Translations under genes and position numbers: made by a program
In this document: positions 1 to 7,087 of the stretch, in pieces
How positions within the stretch are numbered: position 1 is the first letter of the stretch
Layout: each line of letters starts with the position of its first letter
The notes under the pieces: generated by a model
Database searches by the model: none
The model's input: the letters and a program-made list of their open reading frames with translations, nothing else
What the model was told of the DNA's origin: nothing
Assembly (NCBI GenBank): GCA_904502155.1
Contig: CAJGDV010000018.1
Coordinates: forward strand, 1-15,177
Direction of reading: 5' to 3'
Origin: an uncultured Bacilli bacterium
GTDB taxonomy: Bacteria; Bacillota_I; Bacilli_A; RF39; UBA660
DNA: 15,177 nucleotides

Positions 1-59
1 ACAAATGCTAGTAACGTTAAAACTGCTAGAAGTTCAACTAAAGTAAATCCTTTTTTCAT
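1..59 (-). CDS. Type IV prepilin N-terminus (partial, runs off left edge)
   Basis: Only the first 19 codons are in the window. They begin MKKGFTLVELLAVLTL, which is the class III prepilin signal: a short basic leader ending in Gly, cleavage before a Phe that becomes N-methylated, Glu at mature position 5, and a hydrophobic stretch that anchors the pilin and packs in the fibre core. The start is supported by AGGTGA four bases before the ATG. The gene would encode a type IV or Com pilus pilin or pseudopilin, processed by a prepilin peptidase of the TadV/PilD/ComC kind and exported at the membrane. It differs from the Flp-class pilin at 6485-6676, whose motif is G/QALVEY. It lies just after murC, with its own likely promoter. 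The family cannot be narrowed (ComGC-like or other) because the body of the protein is outside the window. Confidence 0.85.
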   Translation of the reverse strand, partial: MKKGFTLVELLAVLTLLAF

Positions 60-76
60 ACTATCACCTATTATTA

Positions 77-105
77 ATTATAACAAAAAATACTTAATTT
101 TTTAA
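77..105 (-). promoter_or_regulatory. Promoter for the type IV prepilin gene
   Basis: Reading the minus strand, an extended -10 TGTTATAAT lies at 85-77, with a weak -35 TTAAAA at 105-100 and a 17-base spacer. The -35 falls inside the hairpin that ends murC, so terminator and promoter share DNA. The leader would be short, with AGGTGA close by. The -10 is seen directly; promoter function is inferred. Confidence 0.5.
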
Positions 106-110
106 GTATT
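85..110 (-). terminator. Intrinsic terminator of murC
   Basis: There is a perfect 9-bp inverted repeat, 89-97 with 102-110, around a 4-base loop, followed on the minus strand by six T (90-85). The stem is nearly all A-T pairs, so it is weak thermodynamically, but its shape and T-tract fit. The murC stop codon (94-96) lies inside the stem. Confidence 0.6.
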
Positions 111-1401
111 CTTTGTAATTTTGCATTAATTTAATTTCTTTTGGACTCATAAAGATTACTACAGCATCTTCGTTGTATTGTTTTAGTTGGTCCCAATTTT
201 CATCATTTATAGCATTACAGTTTGAAGTTTCTTTTATAATGCTTTCTGATGTAACAAGAGGATAATCTTCTTGTTTTTCTCTTGCTGGGAATATATCTAG
301 TACATAACTTGCATCAGCATTACTTAATACTTTTGCAATATCATCTTTAAATTCTTGTGTTCTTGAGAAAGTATGTGGTTGGAAAACAGCAACAATTTTT
401 TTATCAGGATATTTTTGTCTTGCCGCTTTAAGTGTTACTTTAACTTCTTGTGGATGATGTGCATAATCATCGATAACTACAACACTTCCTATTTTTTCTT
501 CATTAAATCTTCTTGCAGCACCTTTAAATGATTTTAATTGTCTTGCAACTTCTTTAGCATCATATCTTTCATAATAACATACACTAATAACTGCTAATGC
601 ATTTAAAACCATGTGTTTACCATAAAATGGAAGATCAAAATGACCATAATAATTATCTTCAACAAAAACATCAAATGAAGTACCATCTTCACTATATTCT
701 ACATTTTTAGCTAAGATATCATTTCCTTCACCAATTCCGTAATAAAATAATGCTTTATTGCAATCAATTAATCTAGTATATGGATCATCACCACATGCAA
801 TAACCATTTTTTCAGCTTTATTAGCATATTCACTATATGCATCTATAACATCTTGCATATTTTTAAAATAATCAACATGATCTAAATCAATATTAGTTAT
901 AATAGCATAATTTGGTTCGTATACTAAGAAATGTCTATAATATTCACATGCTTCTATAACAAATTTTTTAATATCTTTTCTTGCCATTCCATGACCATCA
1001 CCAATTAGGTAATTACATCCTACTATATTACCTATAACATGAGCCATTAATGATGTTGTTGTTGTTTTGCCATGACATCCAGCAATTGTAATTAAATCAA
1101 ACATATTTCCTAGTTTACCTAGCATTTGATTATATTCATAAATTTTTAAATCTAATTTCTTAGCCTTTATTATTTGTTTATGATCATCTTTTATTGCTGT
1201 ACTTCTTACTATAATTGTATGTTCATCTATTTCATCATTATCTTCCGTATATATTTTTATTCCTTTTTGGGTTAATTGGTCTTCTGTAAAAGAATGTTCT
1301 TTCATATCATCATATCCAACAACTTTATATCCTAAATCATTTAGAATTAATGCTAATGAACTCATTCCAGCACCTTTTATCCCAATTAAATAATATTTCA
1401 T
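94..1401 (-). CDS. murC: UDP-N-acetylmuramate--L-alanine ligase
   Basis: MurC adds L-alanine to UDP-MurNAc using ATP, the first amino-acid step of the peptidoglycan stem peptide, in the cytoplasm. The 435 residues match the family length. Visible motifs: N-terminal Rossmann glycine loop GIKGAGMSSLA (about 7-17), Mur ligase ATP loop GCHGKTTTT (108-116), EACEYYRHF (150-158), TNIDLDHVDYF (169-179), GAARRF (294-299), DDYAHHP (311-317) and QPHTFSRT (341-348), covering all three Mur ligase domains in order. The ATG at 1401 is preceded by TAGGAGGA at good spacing. It follows tadC by 30 bases with no terminator between, so tad transcripts may read into it, although a possible -10 (TATAAT, 1428-1423) lies in the gap. 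The position behind a pilus locus does not suggest a pilus role; it is a housekeeping gene. Confidence 0.97.
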   Translation of the reverse strand: MKYYLIGIKGAGMSSLALILNDLGYKVVGYDDMKEHSFTEDQLTQKGIKIYTEDNDEIDEHTIIVRSTAIKDDHKQIIKAKKLDLKIYEYNQMLGKLGNMFDLITIAGCHGKTTTTSLMAHVIGNIVGCNYLIGDGHGMARKDIKKFVIEACEYYRHFLVYEPNYAIITNIDLDHVDYFKNMQDVIDAYSEYANKAEKMVIACGDDPYTRLIDCNKALFYYGIGEGNDILAKNVEYSEDGTSFDVFVEDNYYGHFDLPFYGKHMVLNALAVISVCYYERYDAKEVARQLKSFKGAARRFNEEKIGSVVVIDDYAHHPQEVKVTLKAARQKYPDKKIVAVFQPHTFSRTQEFKDDIAKVLSNADASYVLDIFPAREKQEDYPLVTSESIIKETSNCNAINDENWDQLKQYNEDAVVIFMSPKEIKLMQNYKEYLKN

Positions 1402-1422
1402 GCTTATCCTCCTAACAATATA

Positions 1423-1451
1423 ATTATACTATTATTTCATAAAAAAGTTAA
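1423..1451 (-). promoter_or_regulatory. Possible murC promoter
   Basis: On the minus strand TATAAT lies at 1428-1423, with TTAACT (4 of 6 to consensus) at 1451-1446 and 17 bases between. The -35 lies inside the 3' end of tadC. AT-rich DNA makes chance matches common, so this is tentative. Confidence 0.4.
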
Positions 1452-2124
1452 TAAAGAATGGTCCCAAAATTAAAGTTAATAATAATGGTATTATAAATAA
1501 AACTGATATTATACTTATTTGATTTGGTAATTTATTAATTTTTTCTTTTATTTCTAATATTTTTTTATCTCTTAAAAAGTCAATTTGATTGTTCATACAT
1601 AAGACGATATCACTACCATAAATACTTGTTTGTTCTAAGTCTAAAATGATATTATTTATTGTCATTGAAGGCATTTTATTTCTTAAACTATCAAGTGCTT
1701 CACTAAGTGATTTACCAAATTTAATTTCCAATAATGCTTTATTAAATTCTTCTGATAATTCTGATTTTACAGTTTTTGTTGTAACTTCAATTGCTTGTTC
1801 TAAATTACGTCCTGATTCTAATGATAATGTTAATACTTCAAAAAAATCTAATGCCTCAAAATCAAGTTTTTCAGCTCTTTGTTTAAGTGGTTTATATATA
1901 AATATATAAGTTACTAAGTAATATACTAATAAAGCACCTAAAGGAGACGCAATATATCCTATATCACTTATAAAAAGTAAAATAACAAATGTTGCTAATG
2001 TTAATATTAATCTTATATTTAAGAAACTTTCACTTGTAAGTTTTGTATTTGGAAGCATATCAAGTTTTTTCTCGATATCATTATAGTCCTTTTCACGGAA
2101 TATTTTTCTAATTCTTTTTTCCAT
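1432..2124 (-). CDS. tadC: Tad pilus inner-membrane platform protein TadC
   Basis: This is a type II secretion F-family protein that, with TadB, forms the membrane platform on which the TadA ATPase drives Flp pilus assembly. Of 230 residues, 36-54 and 57-77 look like two membrane segments, 88-195 is the cytoplasmic helical T2SSF domain (DFFEVLTLSLESGRNLEQA, then EFNKALLEIKFGKSLSEAL), and 202-225 is a C-terminal membrane segment. It is the shorter F-domain protein and lies after tadB, the usual TadB-TadC order. The start follows the tadB stop by four bases, and GGATGTGA in the tadB end can serve as ribosome site. It is the last pilus gene of the operon. Confidence 0.88.
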   Translation of the reverse strand: MEKRIRKIFREKDYNDIEKKLDMLPNTKLTSESFLNIRLILTLATFVILLFISDIGYIASPLGALLVYYLVTYIFIYKPLKQRAEKLDFEALDFFEVLTLSLESGRNLEQAIEVTTKTVKSELSEEFNKALLEIKFGKSLSEALDSLRNKMPSMTINNIILDLEQTSIYGSDIVLCMNNQIDFLRDKKILEIKEKINKLPNQISIISVLFIIPLLLTLILGPFFINFFMK

Positions 2125-2128
2125 TTAA

Positions 2129-3601
2129 TCACATCCTTACCTTCATAAGTTTACTTATAATATAAATATATATTAAATATAATATAACTATTATTACAAA
2201 AATAGCAAAACCAAAACTTGATGTAAAGAATGGATTAAAATAAGTTGGTTCTAACATTGTTATAAATAATATAAATAAGAATGGAACTATAAATAATACA
2301 TATAAAATTATTTTTGATGAAGCAGTTAACGCTTCTAATTCAAATTGTAATTTCTTTTTATCAATTAATGTTTTTTCAATTGTATTAAATATTTTGATAA
2401 TATCGCCACCAGTACTATTTAAAATACTTAATGATGCTGTTAAATATTCAGCTTCTTTTATTTGTACTCTTTCTTCAAAACGACTGAATACAACATTAAT
2501 ATCTAATCCAAAATTTAATTCTACTAGCATTTTATTAAATTCATTTCCTATTGGTCCATCAAGTTCTATTGATACTAACTCAACAGCCTGTGTAATACTT
2601 TTGCCTGCTTTAAAAGCATTATTCATAATCATTACAGCTTGTAATAAATCATTTTCAAGTTTTTTATAATATATTTTGTATTTAACACCATAATATATAT
2701 CAATCATAAAAAATCCGATTATAAATGGAATAATTAATTCATATGGCGTTAATAAATTAAATCTAATTATTTGTGATATAAATGAAATACCAACAATAAC
2801 TAATGCACATACTAATTTATTAGTTATAAAATCAATTTCTTTTAAATGATTATCTGTAAGTGGAATATATTTTGAATATCTCTTACTTAATTTTACTAAT
2901 AAAGATGAATTTTCAAATGACTCTGAAATTTTAAATTGTATTTTTTGATAACTATTTACAATATTATCAAATAATGATATATCATCTTTTTTTAGCGAAT
3001 CTAATGTATAAGGTATTATTCGTTTTTCAAGTTTTAAACTTCTTATATATTTTAATAGAAAAGCAATACATAATATACATACTAGTATAATACCAGTTTG
3101 AAAGTATACAATTTCATTTCTACTTATAACATTTAATGTTACTTCTTTTGATGATATATTTCCAGCTTCATCTATAGCTTTATATACAAGATTATGTTTT
3201 CCTTCTTTTGATAGATCTAATTTTGAATAATTTGTTGTTACTTTTATTTCTTTAGAATAATTATCAGAAGTAGTAACATCACCCATTAATTTGATTTTAT
3301 CTCCCTTATATAAGTTTAGTTTAGATTTACCTACTTCTAATATTGGAGCTTCTTTATCAATAACAATATCATCAGTTGCTATTTTCTCTATTTTACCATT
3401 AGTAATTCTTCTTAATTCTAAATGATAAGTTCCTGTTTCTACTAAAGTAATATTTAATGGTTCAATTTTTAATTCTTTTTCTTCAATAACTTCTCCATCT
3501 TTATAAAGTTTATATACATAAGTATCACTATTTTTTGGTACATAATTTATTTTTACATCTTGATTTGTAGGATACTTTGTAGTTGAAACATTTAACTGCA
3601 T
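2129..3601 (-). CDS. tadB: TadB platform protein with N-terminal extracellular Ig-like domains
   Basis: The C-terminal half is a TadB-type T2SSF platform protein: predicted membrane segments at about 261-279 and 287-305, a cytoplasmic helical domain at 308-428 (AFKAGKSITQAVELV, then EFNKMLVELNFGLDI), then segments at 431-450 and 462-484. Unusually, residues 1-160 are beta-rich. About 3-80 resemble an Ig-like module (ETGTYHLELRR near 55-65). About 85-158 resemble bacterial Ig or DUF5011 repeats, with YKAIDEAGNIS at 140-150. A further membrane segment at 164-186, followed by basic residues, joins them to the platform. Positive-inside logic puts the N-terminal part outside the cell, yet there is no signal peptide. 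The start is firm: it overlaps the tadA stop as TAATG, AGGTGA precedes it, and an in-frame TGA lies at 3614-3616. Ordinary TadB lacks this ectodomain. The Ig assignment is by pattern only. Confidence 0.88.
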   Translation of the reverse strand: MQLNVSTTKYPTNQDVKINYVPKNSDTYVYKLYKDGEVIEEKELKIEPLNITLVETGTYHLELRRITNGKIEKIATDDIVIDKEAPILEVGKSKLNLYKGDKIKLMGDVTTSDNYSKEIKVTTNYSKLDLSKEGKHNLVYKAIDEAGNISSKEVTLNVISRNEIVYFQTGIILVCILCIAFLLKYIRSLKLEKRIIPYTLDSLKKDDISLFDNIVNSYQKIQFKISESFENSSLLVKLSKRYSKYIPLTDNHLKEIDFITNKLVCALVIVGISFISQIIRFNLLTPYELIIPFIIGFFMIDIYYGVKYKIYYKKLENDLLQAVMIMNNAFKAGKSITQAVELVSIELDGPIGNEFNKMLVELNFGLDINVVFSRFEERVQIKEAEYLTASLSILNSTGGDIIKIFNTIEKTLIDKKKLQFELEALTASSKIILYVLFIVPFLFILFITMLEPTYFNPFFTSSFGFAIFVIIVILYLIYIYIISKLMKVRM

Positions 3602-4926
3602 TATTTCACCTTTTCAAATATATCTTTTATTTCTTGGATGGTTTGATTATTAAATTTTTTTAAGATTTCTGGTTTTCCTTTTGCTAAGGCAAATTCTCCT
3701 ACAATTTCACCGTTATCTAATACTTTACTTTCTTTATAATGGAAGATAGGTTTTAATTCTATCATATCATCTTTAATTTCTCTTACTTCAACAATGTCTT
3801 TAACTCTTCTTCTTCCATCTTGTGATCTTTCAACATTGATAATAATGTCAATGGCATTTTTTGTATATTCTCTAATTGCTTTTACTGGTATTTCCATTCC
3901 TGCCATTAAAATTAATGTTTCTAAACGATTTAAGGCATCATGTGGTGAATTAGCATGCATTGTAGTTAAACTACCATTATGACCTGTATTCATAGCTTGA
4001 AGCATATCAAATGCTTCTTTACCACGACATTCCCCAACAATGATTCTATCAGGTCTCATACGAAGAGAATTAATTACTAAATCCCTAATACTAATTTCCC
4101 CATTTTTTTCATAATTATTTACTCTAGTTTCTAGAGAAATAACATGAGGTTGTTTTAATCTAAGTTCACAAGCATCTTCAATTGTTATTATTCTTTCATT
4201 ATGACCTATAAATGAAGATAATACATTTAAAAGTGTTGTTTTACCTGCCCCTGTTCCACCACAAATTATAATATTCATTTTGTTTTGAACACAAGCTTCT
4301 AAAAAACGTGCCATTTCAGCTGTTAAAGTACCATTACGAAGTAAATCATCAATACTACTTATTTCTTCTTTAAATTTTCTAATTGTTAATATAGGACCTT
4401 TAATTGATAATGGTGGAATAATAGCATTAAGTCTACTACCATCTTTTAATCTACAATCTACCATTGGGTTACTAGTATCAATTGTTCTACCTAATGGTTG
4501 AATCATTCTACTAATTGTTCTTATAATGTGGTCTTGATTTATAAAAGAAATACTTTCATCTTGTACGACTTTACCATCAATTTCAATATAAACTTTATTA
4601 ATGTCATTAACCATTATTTCTGTAATATTAGGATCTTCTAATAATTCTGTAATTGGTCCACAACCATTAATTTCATTATCAATCAAGTTATAAATATATG
4701 ATATTTCAACACTACTTAAATCATAACCTTCAAGTGTATGATCAATTTCATTTTTTATAAATGAATCTAATGAACCTCTTTTTTCAACATTATTATCAAT
4801 TAAATTTTGAATAATTTTATTTCTTAATTCTTCTAATAATTTTTTATCAAGAAAGGCATCATAATCAGATACATTCGAATTGTTTTCTTTTACTTCTATA
4901 TCAAATTCTTCTATAAACGATCTCAT
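3601..4926 (-). CDS. tadA: Tad pilus assembly ATPase TadA/CpaF
   Basis: This is the hexameric secretion ATPase that powers Flp pilus extension (and, in studied systems, retraction) at the cytoplasmic face of TadB/TadC. The 441 residues show an N-terminal helical region, the CpaF motif GPITELLEDPNITEIMVND (90-108), Walker A GGTGAGKTT (223-231), the Asp box ITIED (247-251), Walker B region RIIVGE (294-299), and the His-box stretch HNGSLTTMHANSPHDAL (316-332). All catalytic signatures look intact, so the motor is expected to be active. The start overlaps the tadZ stop as ATGA and the end overlaps the tadB start as TAATG, which indicates strong translational coupling in the operon. Confidence 0.96.
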   Translation of the reverse strand: MRSFIEEFDIEVKENNSNVSDYDAFLDKKLLEELRNKIIQNLIDNNVEKRGSLDSFIKNEIDHTLEGYDLSSVEISYIYNLIDNEINGCGPITELLEDPNITEIMVNDINKVYIEIDGKVVQDESISFINQDHIIRTISRMIQPLGRTIDTSNPMVDCRLKDGSRLNAIIPPLSIKGPILTIRKFKEEISSIDDLLRNGTLTAEMARFLEACVQNKMNIIICGGTGAGKTTLLNVLSSFIGHNERIITIEDACELRLKQPHVISLETRVNNYEKNGEISIRDLVINSLRMRPDRIIVGECRGKEAFDMLQAMNTGHNGSLTTMHANSPHDALNRLETLILMAGMEIPVKAIREYTKNAIDIIINVERSQDGRRRVKDIVEVREIKDDMIELKPIFHYKESKVLDNGEIVGEFALAKGKPEILKKFNNQTIQEIKDIFEKVK

Positions 4927-5690
4927 TTACTCACCTTCTCTTTTATTAAATTTTCAGCAATTTGTTCTAATTTTTTATAACCTTTATTATGTTTTTTACA
5001 TAAACTATTATTTAAGGTAATTATTTCACCATTTAAAACATATTTATCTATATTTTTAATATAAAATGATGATGGAATTGTATAGTCAACATTTCTTTTA
5101 ACGATATTCTTAATATCTCCTAATGAGAAGAATGTTTTGTTAGTATCCATAGATTCGTTTAAAATAACAATATAATTATTTCTTTCCATATCTTTTAAAA
5201 TAGATACCATTGTTCTCATATTTTTTAAATCACTTGATTGATTTTTCATTACATATACAAGTTTATCTGAATTATCAAATGCTACTAGATTAACTTCATT
5301 TAATTCATTACTAGTATCAATCAAAATAATATCATAAGCATGCTTATATTTTTCTAATAATATATTTATATATTTACTTTTAATTTTACTTGCATATCTA
5401 GGATCTTTACATGCTGGTAAAACATCAATATAATCATTATATTTTGATACATAATTATTAATAGATTTAAACTTATTATTATTTAAATCTTCCACTAATT
5501 TAAAGACATCAGAATTAATTGTTAAATTTAAATCATATGCTATAGTTCCACAACATAAATCCAAATCAATTATTAATGTTTTCATTTCTTTATTAGCATA
5601 TATACCTGCTAAATTTAAAACTGTTGTTGATTTTCCTGTTCCTCCATTTACACTTGTTACTGTAAATATTTTTGCATTCTTTACTGCCAC
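4923..5690 (-). CDS. tadZ: TadZ/CpaE-like MinD-family ATPase
   Basis: This ParA/MinD-type protein is the expected TadZ, which positions the pilus machine in the cell. Of 255 residues, 12-22 hold a deviant Walker A, SVNGGTGKSTT: the loop and its Lys are present, but the MinD signature Lys is Asn. Switch region IDLDLCCGT lies at 41-49 and Walker B DIILIDTSNE at 120-129. There is no obvious N-terminal receiver-like domain, so it is shorter than many CpaE proteins. I chose a GTG start at 5690 because AAAGGGG lies just upstream and no nearby ATG fits; it begins one base after the stop of the preceding minor pilin gene. The stop overlaps tadA as ATGA. Confidence 0.88.
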   Translation of the reverse strand: MAVKNAKIFTVTSVNGGTGKSTTVLNLAGIYANKEMKTLIIDLDLCCGTIAYDLNLTINSDVFKLVEDLNNNKFKSINNYVSKYNDYIDVLPACKDPRYASKIKSKYINILLEKYKHAYDIILIDTSNELNEVNLVAFDNSDKLVYVMKNQSSDLKNMRTMVSILKDMERNNYIVILNESMDTNKTFFSLGDIKNIVKRNVDYTIPSSFYIKNIDKYVLNGEIITLNNSLCKKHNKGYKKLEQIAENLIKEKVSK

Positions 5691-5691
5691 T

Positions 5692-6078
5692 TTAATTCCC
5701 CTTTCTTATAACAATTTCATCATTTACTTTTAAGGCGCGATATTTTGTTATAATTTCGTAATTTGCTTTTTTAAACATTAAACTAAATAAACTTTTATAA
5801 GTTTTCTTAAGTTCAATTTTTATATTGTTATCATTTTTATCAACAATTAATTTATCGTAATCATAGTTTTCTTTTACTATTTTAATAATATTATTTTCAA
5901 TTTCATTATCATTTTTATTATTATTAAATGCATAATAAATTGTATCTTTAAGTTGATTATCTATTTTTCTTTTTTCAATATATAATAATCCTATATCAAA
6001 AATTACGGCCATCAACATAAAAATAATAGGAATAACAATAATAAATGCCGTTAGTACTTGACCTTTATTATTTTTCAT
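5692..6078 (-). CDS. TadE/TadF-like minor pilin, Glu5 missing
   Basis: A 128-residue protein starting MKNNKGQVLTAF, with a hydrophobic segment at about 9-32 and then a hydrophilic, Asn/Lys-rich, probably extracellular region. The layout and position (after flp, before tadZ) match TadE/TadF pseudopilins, which are processed by the Tad prepilin peptidase and help pilus assembly. The leader is nearly identical to those of the next gene upstream and of Flp. However, the residue at mature position 5 is Ala, where Flp and the sister protein have Glu. AGGA sits seven bases before the ATG, which overlaps the preceding gene by 11 bases. Its C-terminal part weakly resembles that of the sister protein, suggesting an old duplication. 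The specific TadE or TadF assignment is uncertain. Confidence 0.8.
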   Translation of the reverse strand: MKNNKGQVLTAFIIVIPIIFMLMAVIFDIGLLYIEKRKIDNQLKDTIYYAFNNNKNDNEIENNIIKIVKENYDYDKLIVDKNDNNIKIELKKTYKSLFSLMFKKANYEIITKYRALKVNDEIVIRKGN

Positions 6079-6409
6079 ATATAGTCCTATCAGTTTCTAG
6101 TTTAAAACTATCGCCCATTATTTTTCTTAGTAATGGTGTATTTAATTCTAAATCATATGATATTTTTATATTTACCATATTATTATTTTTTCTTTTTTTA
6201 TAAATGCTTATATCTTTACTACTGGCGTATGCATTCATTACATCTTCCTCATTATTATTGTAATAACTTATAATTGTGTCTAATTCGTTTTCTAGTTTGT
6301 ATTTATTAAGCATTACAAGTCCCATATCAAAAATACTTACAAATAGTAAGATTAAAATAGGCATTATAATAATAAATTCTACTAGTGCTTGTCCCTTATT
6401 ATTTTTCAT
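6068..6409 (-). CDS. TadE-like minor pilin
   Basis: A 113-residue protein beginning MKNNKGQALVEF, followed by a hydrophobic stretch (about 12-30) and a charged ectodomain. The G/QALVEF motif resembles the Flp cleavage site G/QALVEY, with Glu at mature position 5, so prepilin peptidase processing is expected. TadE-type pseudopilins share the Flp N-terminal signature but carry a larger ectodomain. The open frame extends three codons further to a GTG at 6418, but that GTG lies inside the ribosome site AAAGGTGG, which is ideally spaced for the ATG at 6409, so I chose the ATG. It is the first gene after the promoter at 6436-6464 and overlaps the next gene by 11 bases. Confidence 0.83.
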   Translation of the reverse strand: MKNNKGQALVEFIIIMPILILLFVSIFDMGLVMLNKYKLENELDTIISYYNNNEEDVMNAYASSKDISIYKKRKNNNMVNIKISYDLELNTPLLRKIMGDSFKLETDRTIYEK

Positions 6410-6435
6410 GTTTACCACCTTTATATCTTAATAAA

Positions 6436-6464
6436 ATTATATCAAAAATTTGGTATCATTACAA
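6436..6464 (-). promoter_or_regulatory. Promoter of the tad assembly operon
   Basis: On the minus strand a perfect TATAAT lies at 6441-6436 and TTGTAA at 6464-6459, with a 17-base spacer. It lies just beyond the flp terminator and about 27 bases before the minor pilin start. It would let the assembly genes be expressed separately from the abundant pilin. Confidence 0.65.
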
Positions 6465-6465
6465 T

Positions 6466-6489
6466 AAAAAAAAATAGTTAAAAACTATT
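6466..6489 (-). terminator. Intrinsic terminator after flp
   Basis: A 7-bp stem pairs 6473-6479 with 6483-6489 around a 3-base loop, followed on the minus strand by nine T (6474-6466). The flp stop codon (6485-6487) is inside the stem. Termination here would limit readthrough from the pilin gene into the assembly genes. Confidence 0.75.
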
Positions 6490-6676
6490 CTTCTGCGCAA
6501 TATCCTTCTCCAGGATTAGTACCAGTTATATAAACTTTTCCAACTAATGTACATGATGTTTTTGTAAGTGAGTCTTGTAAATAACCACTAAAAAGTTTTA
6601 CTAAACTAACAACAGCAATACTTACGATTGCAATAATTAATACATATTCTACTAATGCTTGTCCCTTGTTATTCAT
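6485..6676 (-). CDS. flp: Flp-family type IVb pilin
   Basis: This is the major pilin of the Tad pilus. The 63-residue precursor starts MNNKGQALVEYVLIIAIV: leader MNNKG, predicted cleavage after Gly5, and a mature protein of 58 residues with Glu and Tyr at positions 5 and 6, the Flp signature. A hydrophobic helix spans about 12-29. The C-terminal part is somewhat longer than a minimal Flp and contains two Cys (precursor 42 and 60) that could form a disulfide loop outside the cell. AGGAGG stands before the ATG, a strong promoter lies upstream and a terminator follows directly, consistent with an abundant single-gene transcript. A prepilin peptidase gene is not in the window. Confidence 0.93.
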   Translation of the reverse strand: MNNKGQALVEYVLIIAIVSIAVVSLVKLFSGYLQDSLTKTSCTLVGKVYITGTNPGEGYCAEE

Positions 6677-6704
6677 GATTTCCTCCTAAACCTATTAATT
6701 TAAT

Positions 6705-6732
6705 TTTATAATGTATATACCCTTTTTGTCAA
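6705..6732 (-). promoter_or_regulatory. Strong promoter of flp
   Basis: On the minus strand a consensus TTGACA lies at 6732-6727 and TATAAA at 6710-6705, with a 16-base spacer. AGGAGG follows before the flp ATG. The -35 overlaps the -35 region of the divergent DUF192 promoter, so the two genes may share regulation. Confidence 0.65.
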
Positions 6733-6751
6733 TTAAAAAATATGTTATAAT
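6723..6751 (+). promoter_or_regulatory. Promoter of the DUF192 gene
   Basis: An extended -10, TGTTATAAT, lies at 6743-6751 on the plus strand. The best-spaced -35 (TTTTTG, 6723-6728) is poor, which is usual when the extended -10 is present. AGGTGA at 6758-6763 follows before the ATG at 6768. Confidence 0.55.
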
Positions 6752-6767
6752 GTTTTCAGGTGATAGT

Positions 6768-7052
6768 ATGAACAGGGTGTTAGTATGTGAAAAATTTTGG
6801 GCAAGATTTAAAGGATTAATGTTTGAATCAGATAATAATACGGTTTTAATATTTCCTCGCTGTAACAGTATACACACTTTTTTCATGAGAAAGCCAATCG
6901 ATGTATATATGGTTAGTATGAAAAAGGAAATTTTATATTTCTATCCATCAGTGAAAAGAAATAAAATCATCTTACCTAAAAAAGAAGTCTTTTTTACAAT
7001 AGAAGGTCCAGTAGGATTTGATATTGATTATATAATTGATAATTATATTTAA
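6768..7052 (+). CDS. DUF192 protein linked to the Tad locus
   Basis: A 94-residue protein and the only plus-strand gene in the window. DUF192 features: a GLMF motif near residue 16, then CNSIHTFFMRKPIDVYMVS at 32-50 matching the conserved core where a buried hydrophilic residue precedes the next strand, and a Gly-x-Asp-x-Asp-like end. There is no signal peptide, so it appears cytoplasmic. DUF192 has no firmly known function; small DUF192 genes are found beside Tad loci, and I infer an accessory link from the shared divergent promoter with flp. The frame stays open to an ATG at 6711, but the -10 and AGGTGA lie between, so the ATG at 6768 is the real start. A terminator follows the stop. Confidence 0.82.
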   Translation: MNRVLVCEKFWARFKGLMFESDNNTVLIFPRCNSIHTFFMRKPIDVYMVSMKKEILYFYPSVKRNKIILPKKEVFFTIEGPVGFDIDYIIDNYI

Positions 7053-7083
7053 AAAAGTTAATGAGTATTCATTAATTTTTTTT
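7052..7083 (+). terminator. Terminator of the DUF192 gene
   Basis: A 7-bp stem pairs 7058-7064 with 7069-7075 around a 4-base loop, followed by eight T (7076-7083). The run of A before the stem can pair with the T-tract and extend it. It is read on the plus strand and faces the obgE terminator. Confidence 0.75.
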
Positions 7084-7087
7084 ATGC

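Noticed and set aside
6711..6767. A longer N-terminus for the DUF192 protein from an ATG at 6711
   Set aside because: The -10 element and AGGTGA ribosome site lie between this ATG and the one at 6768, so the extra codons are not transcribed from this promoter.
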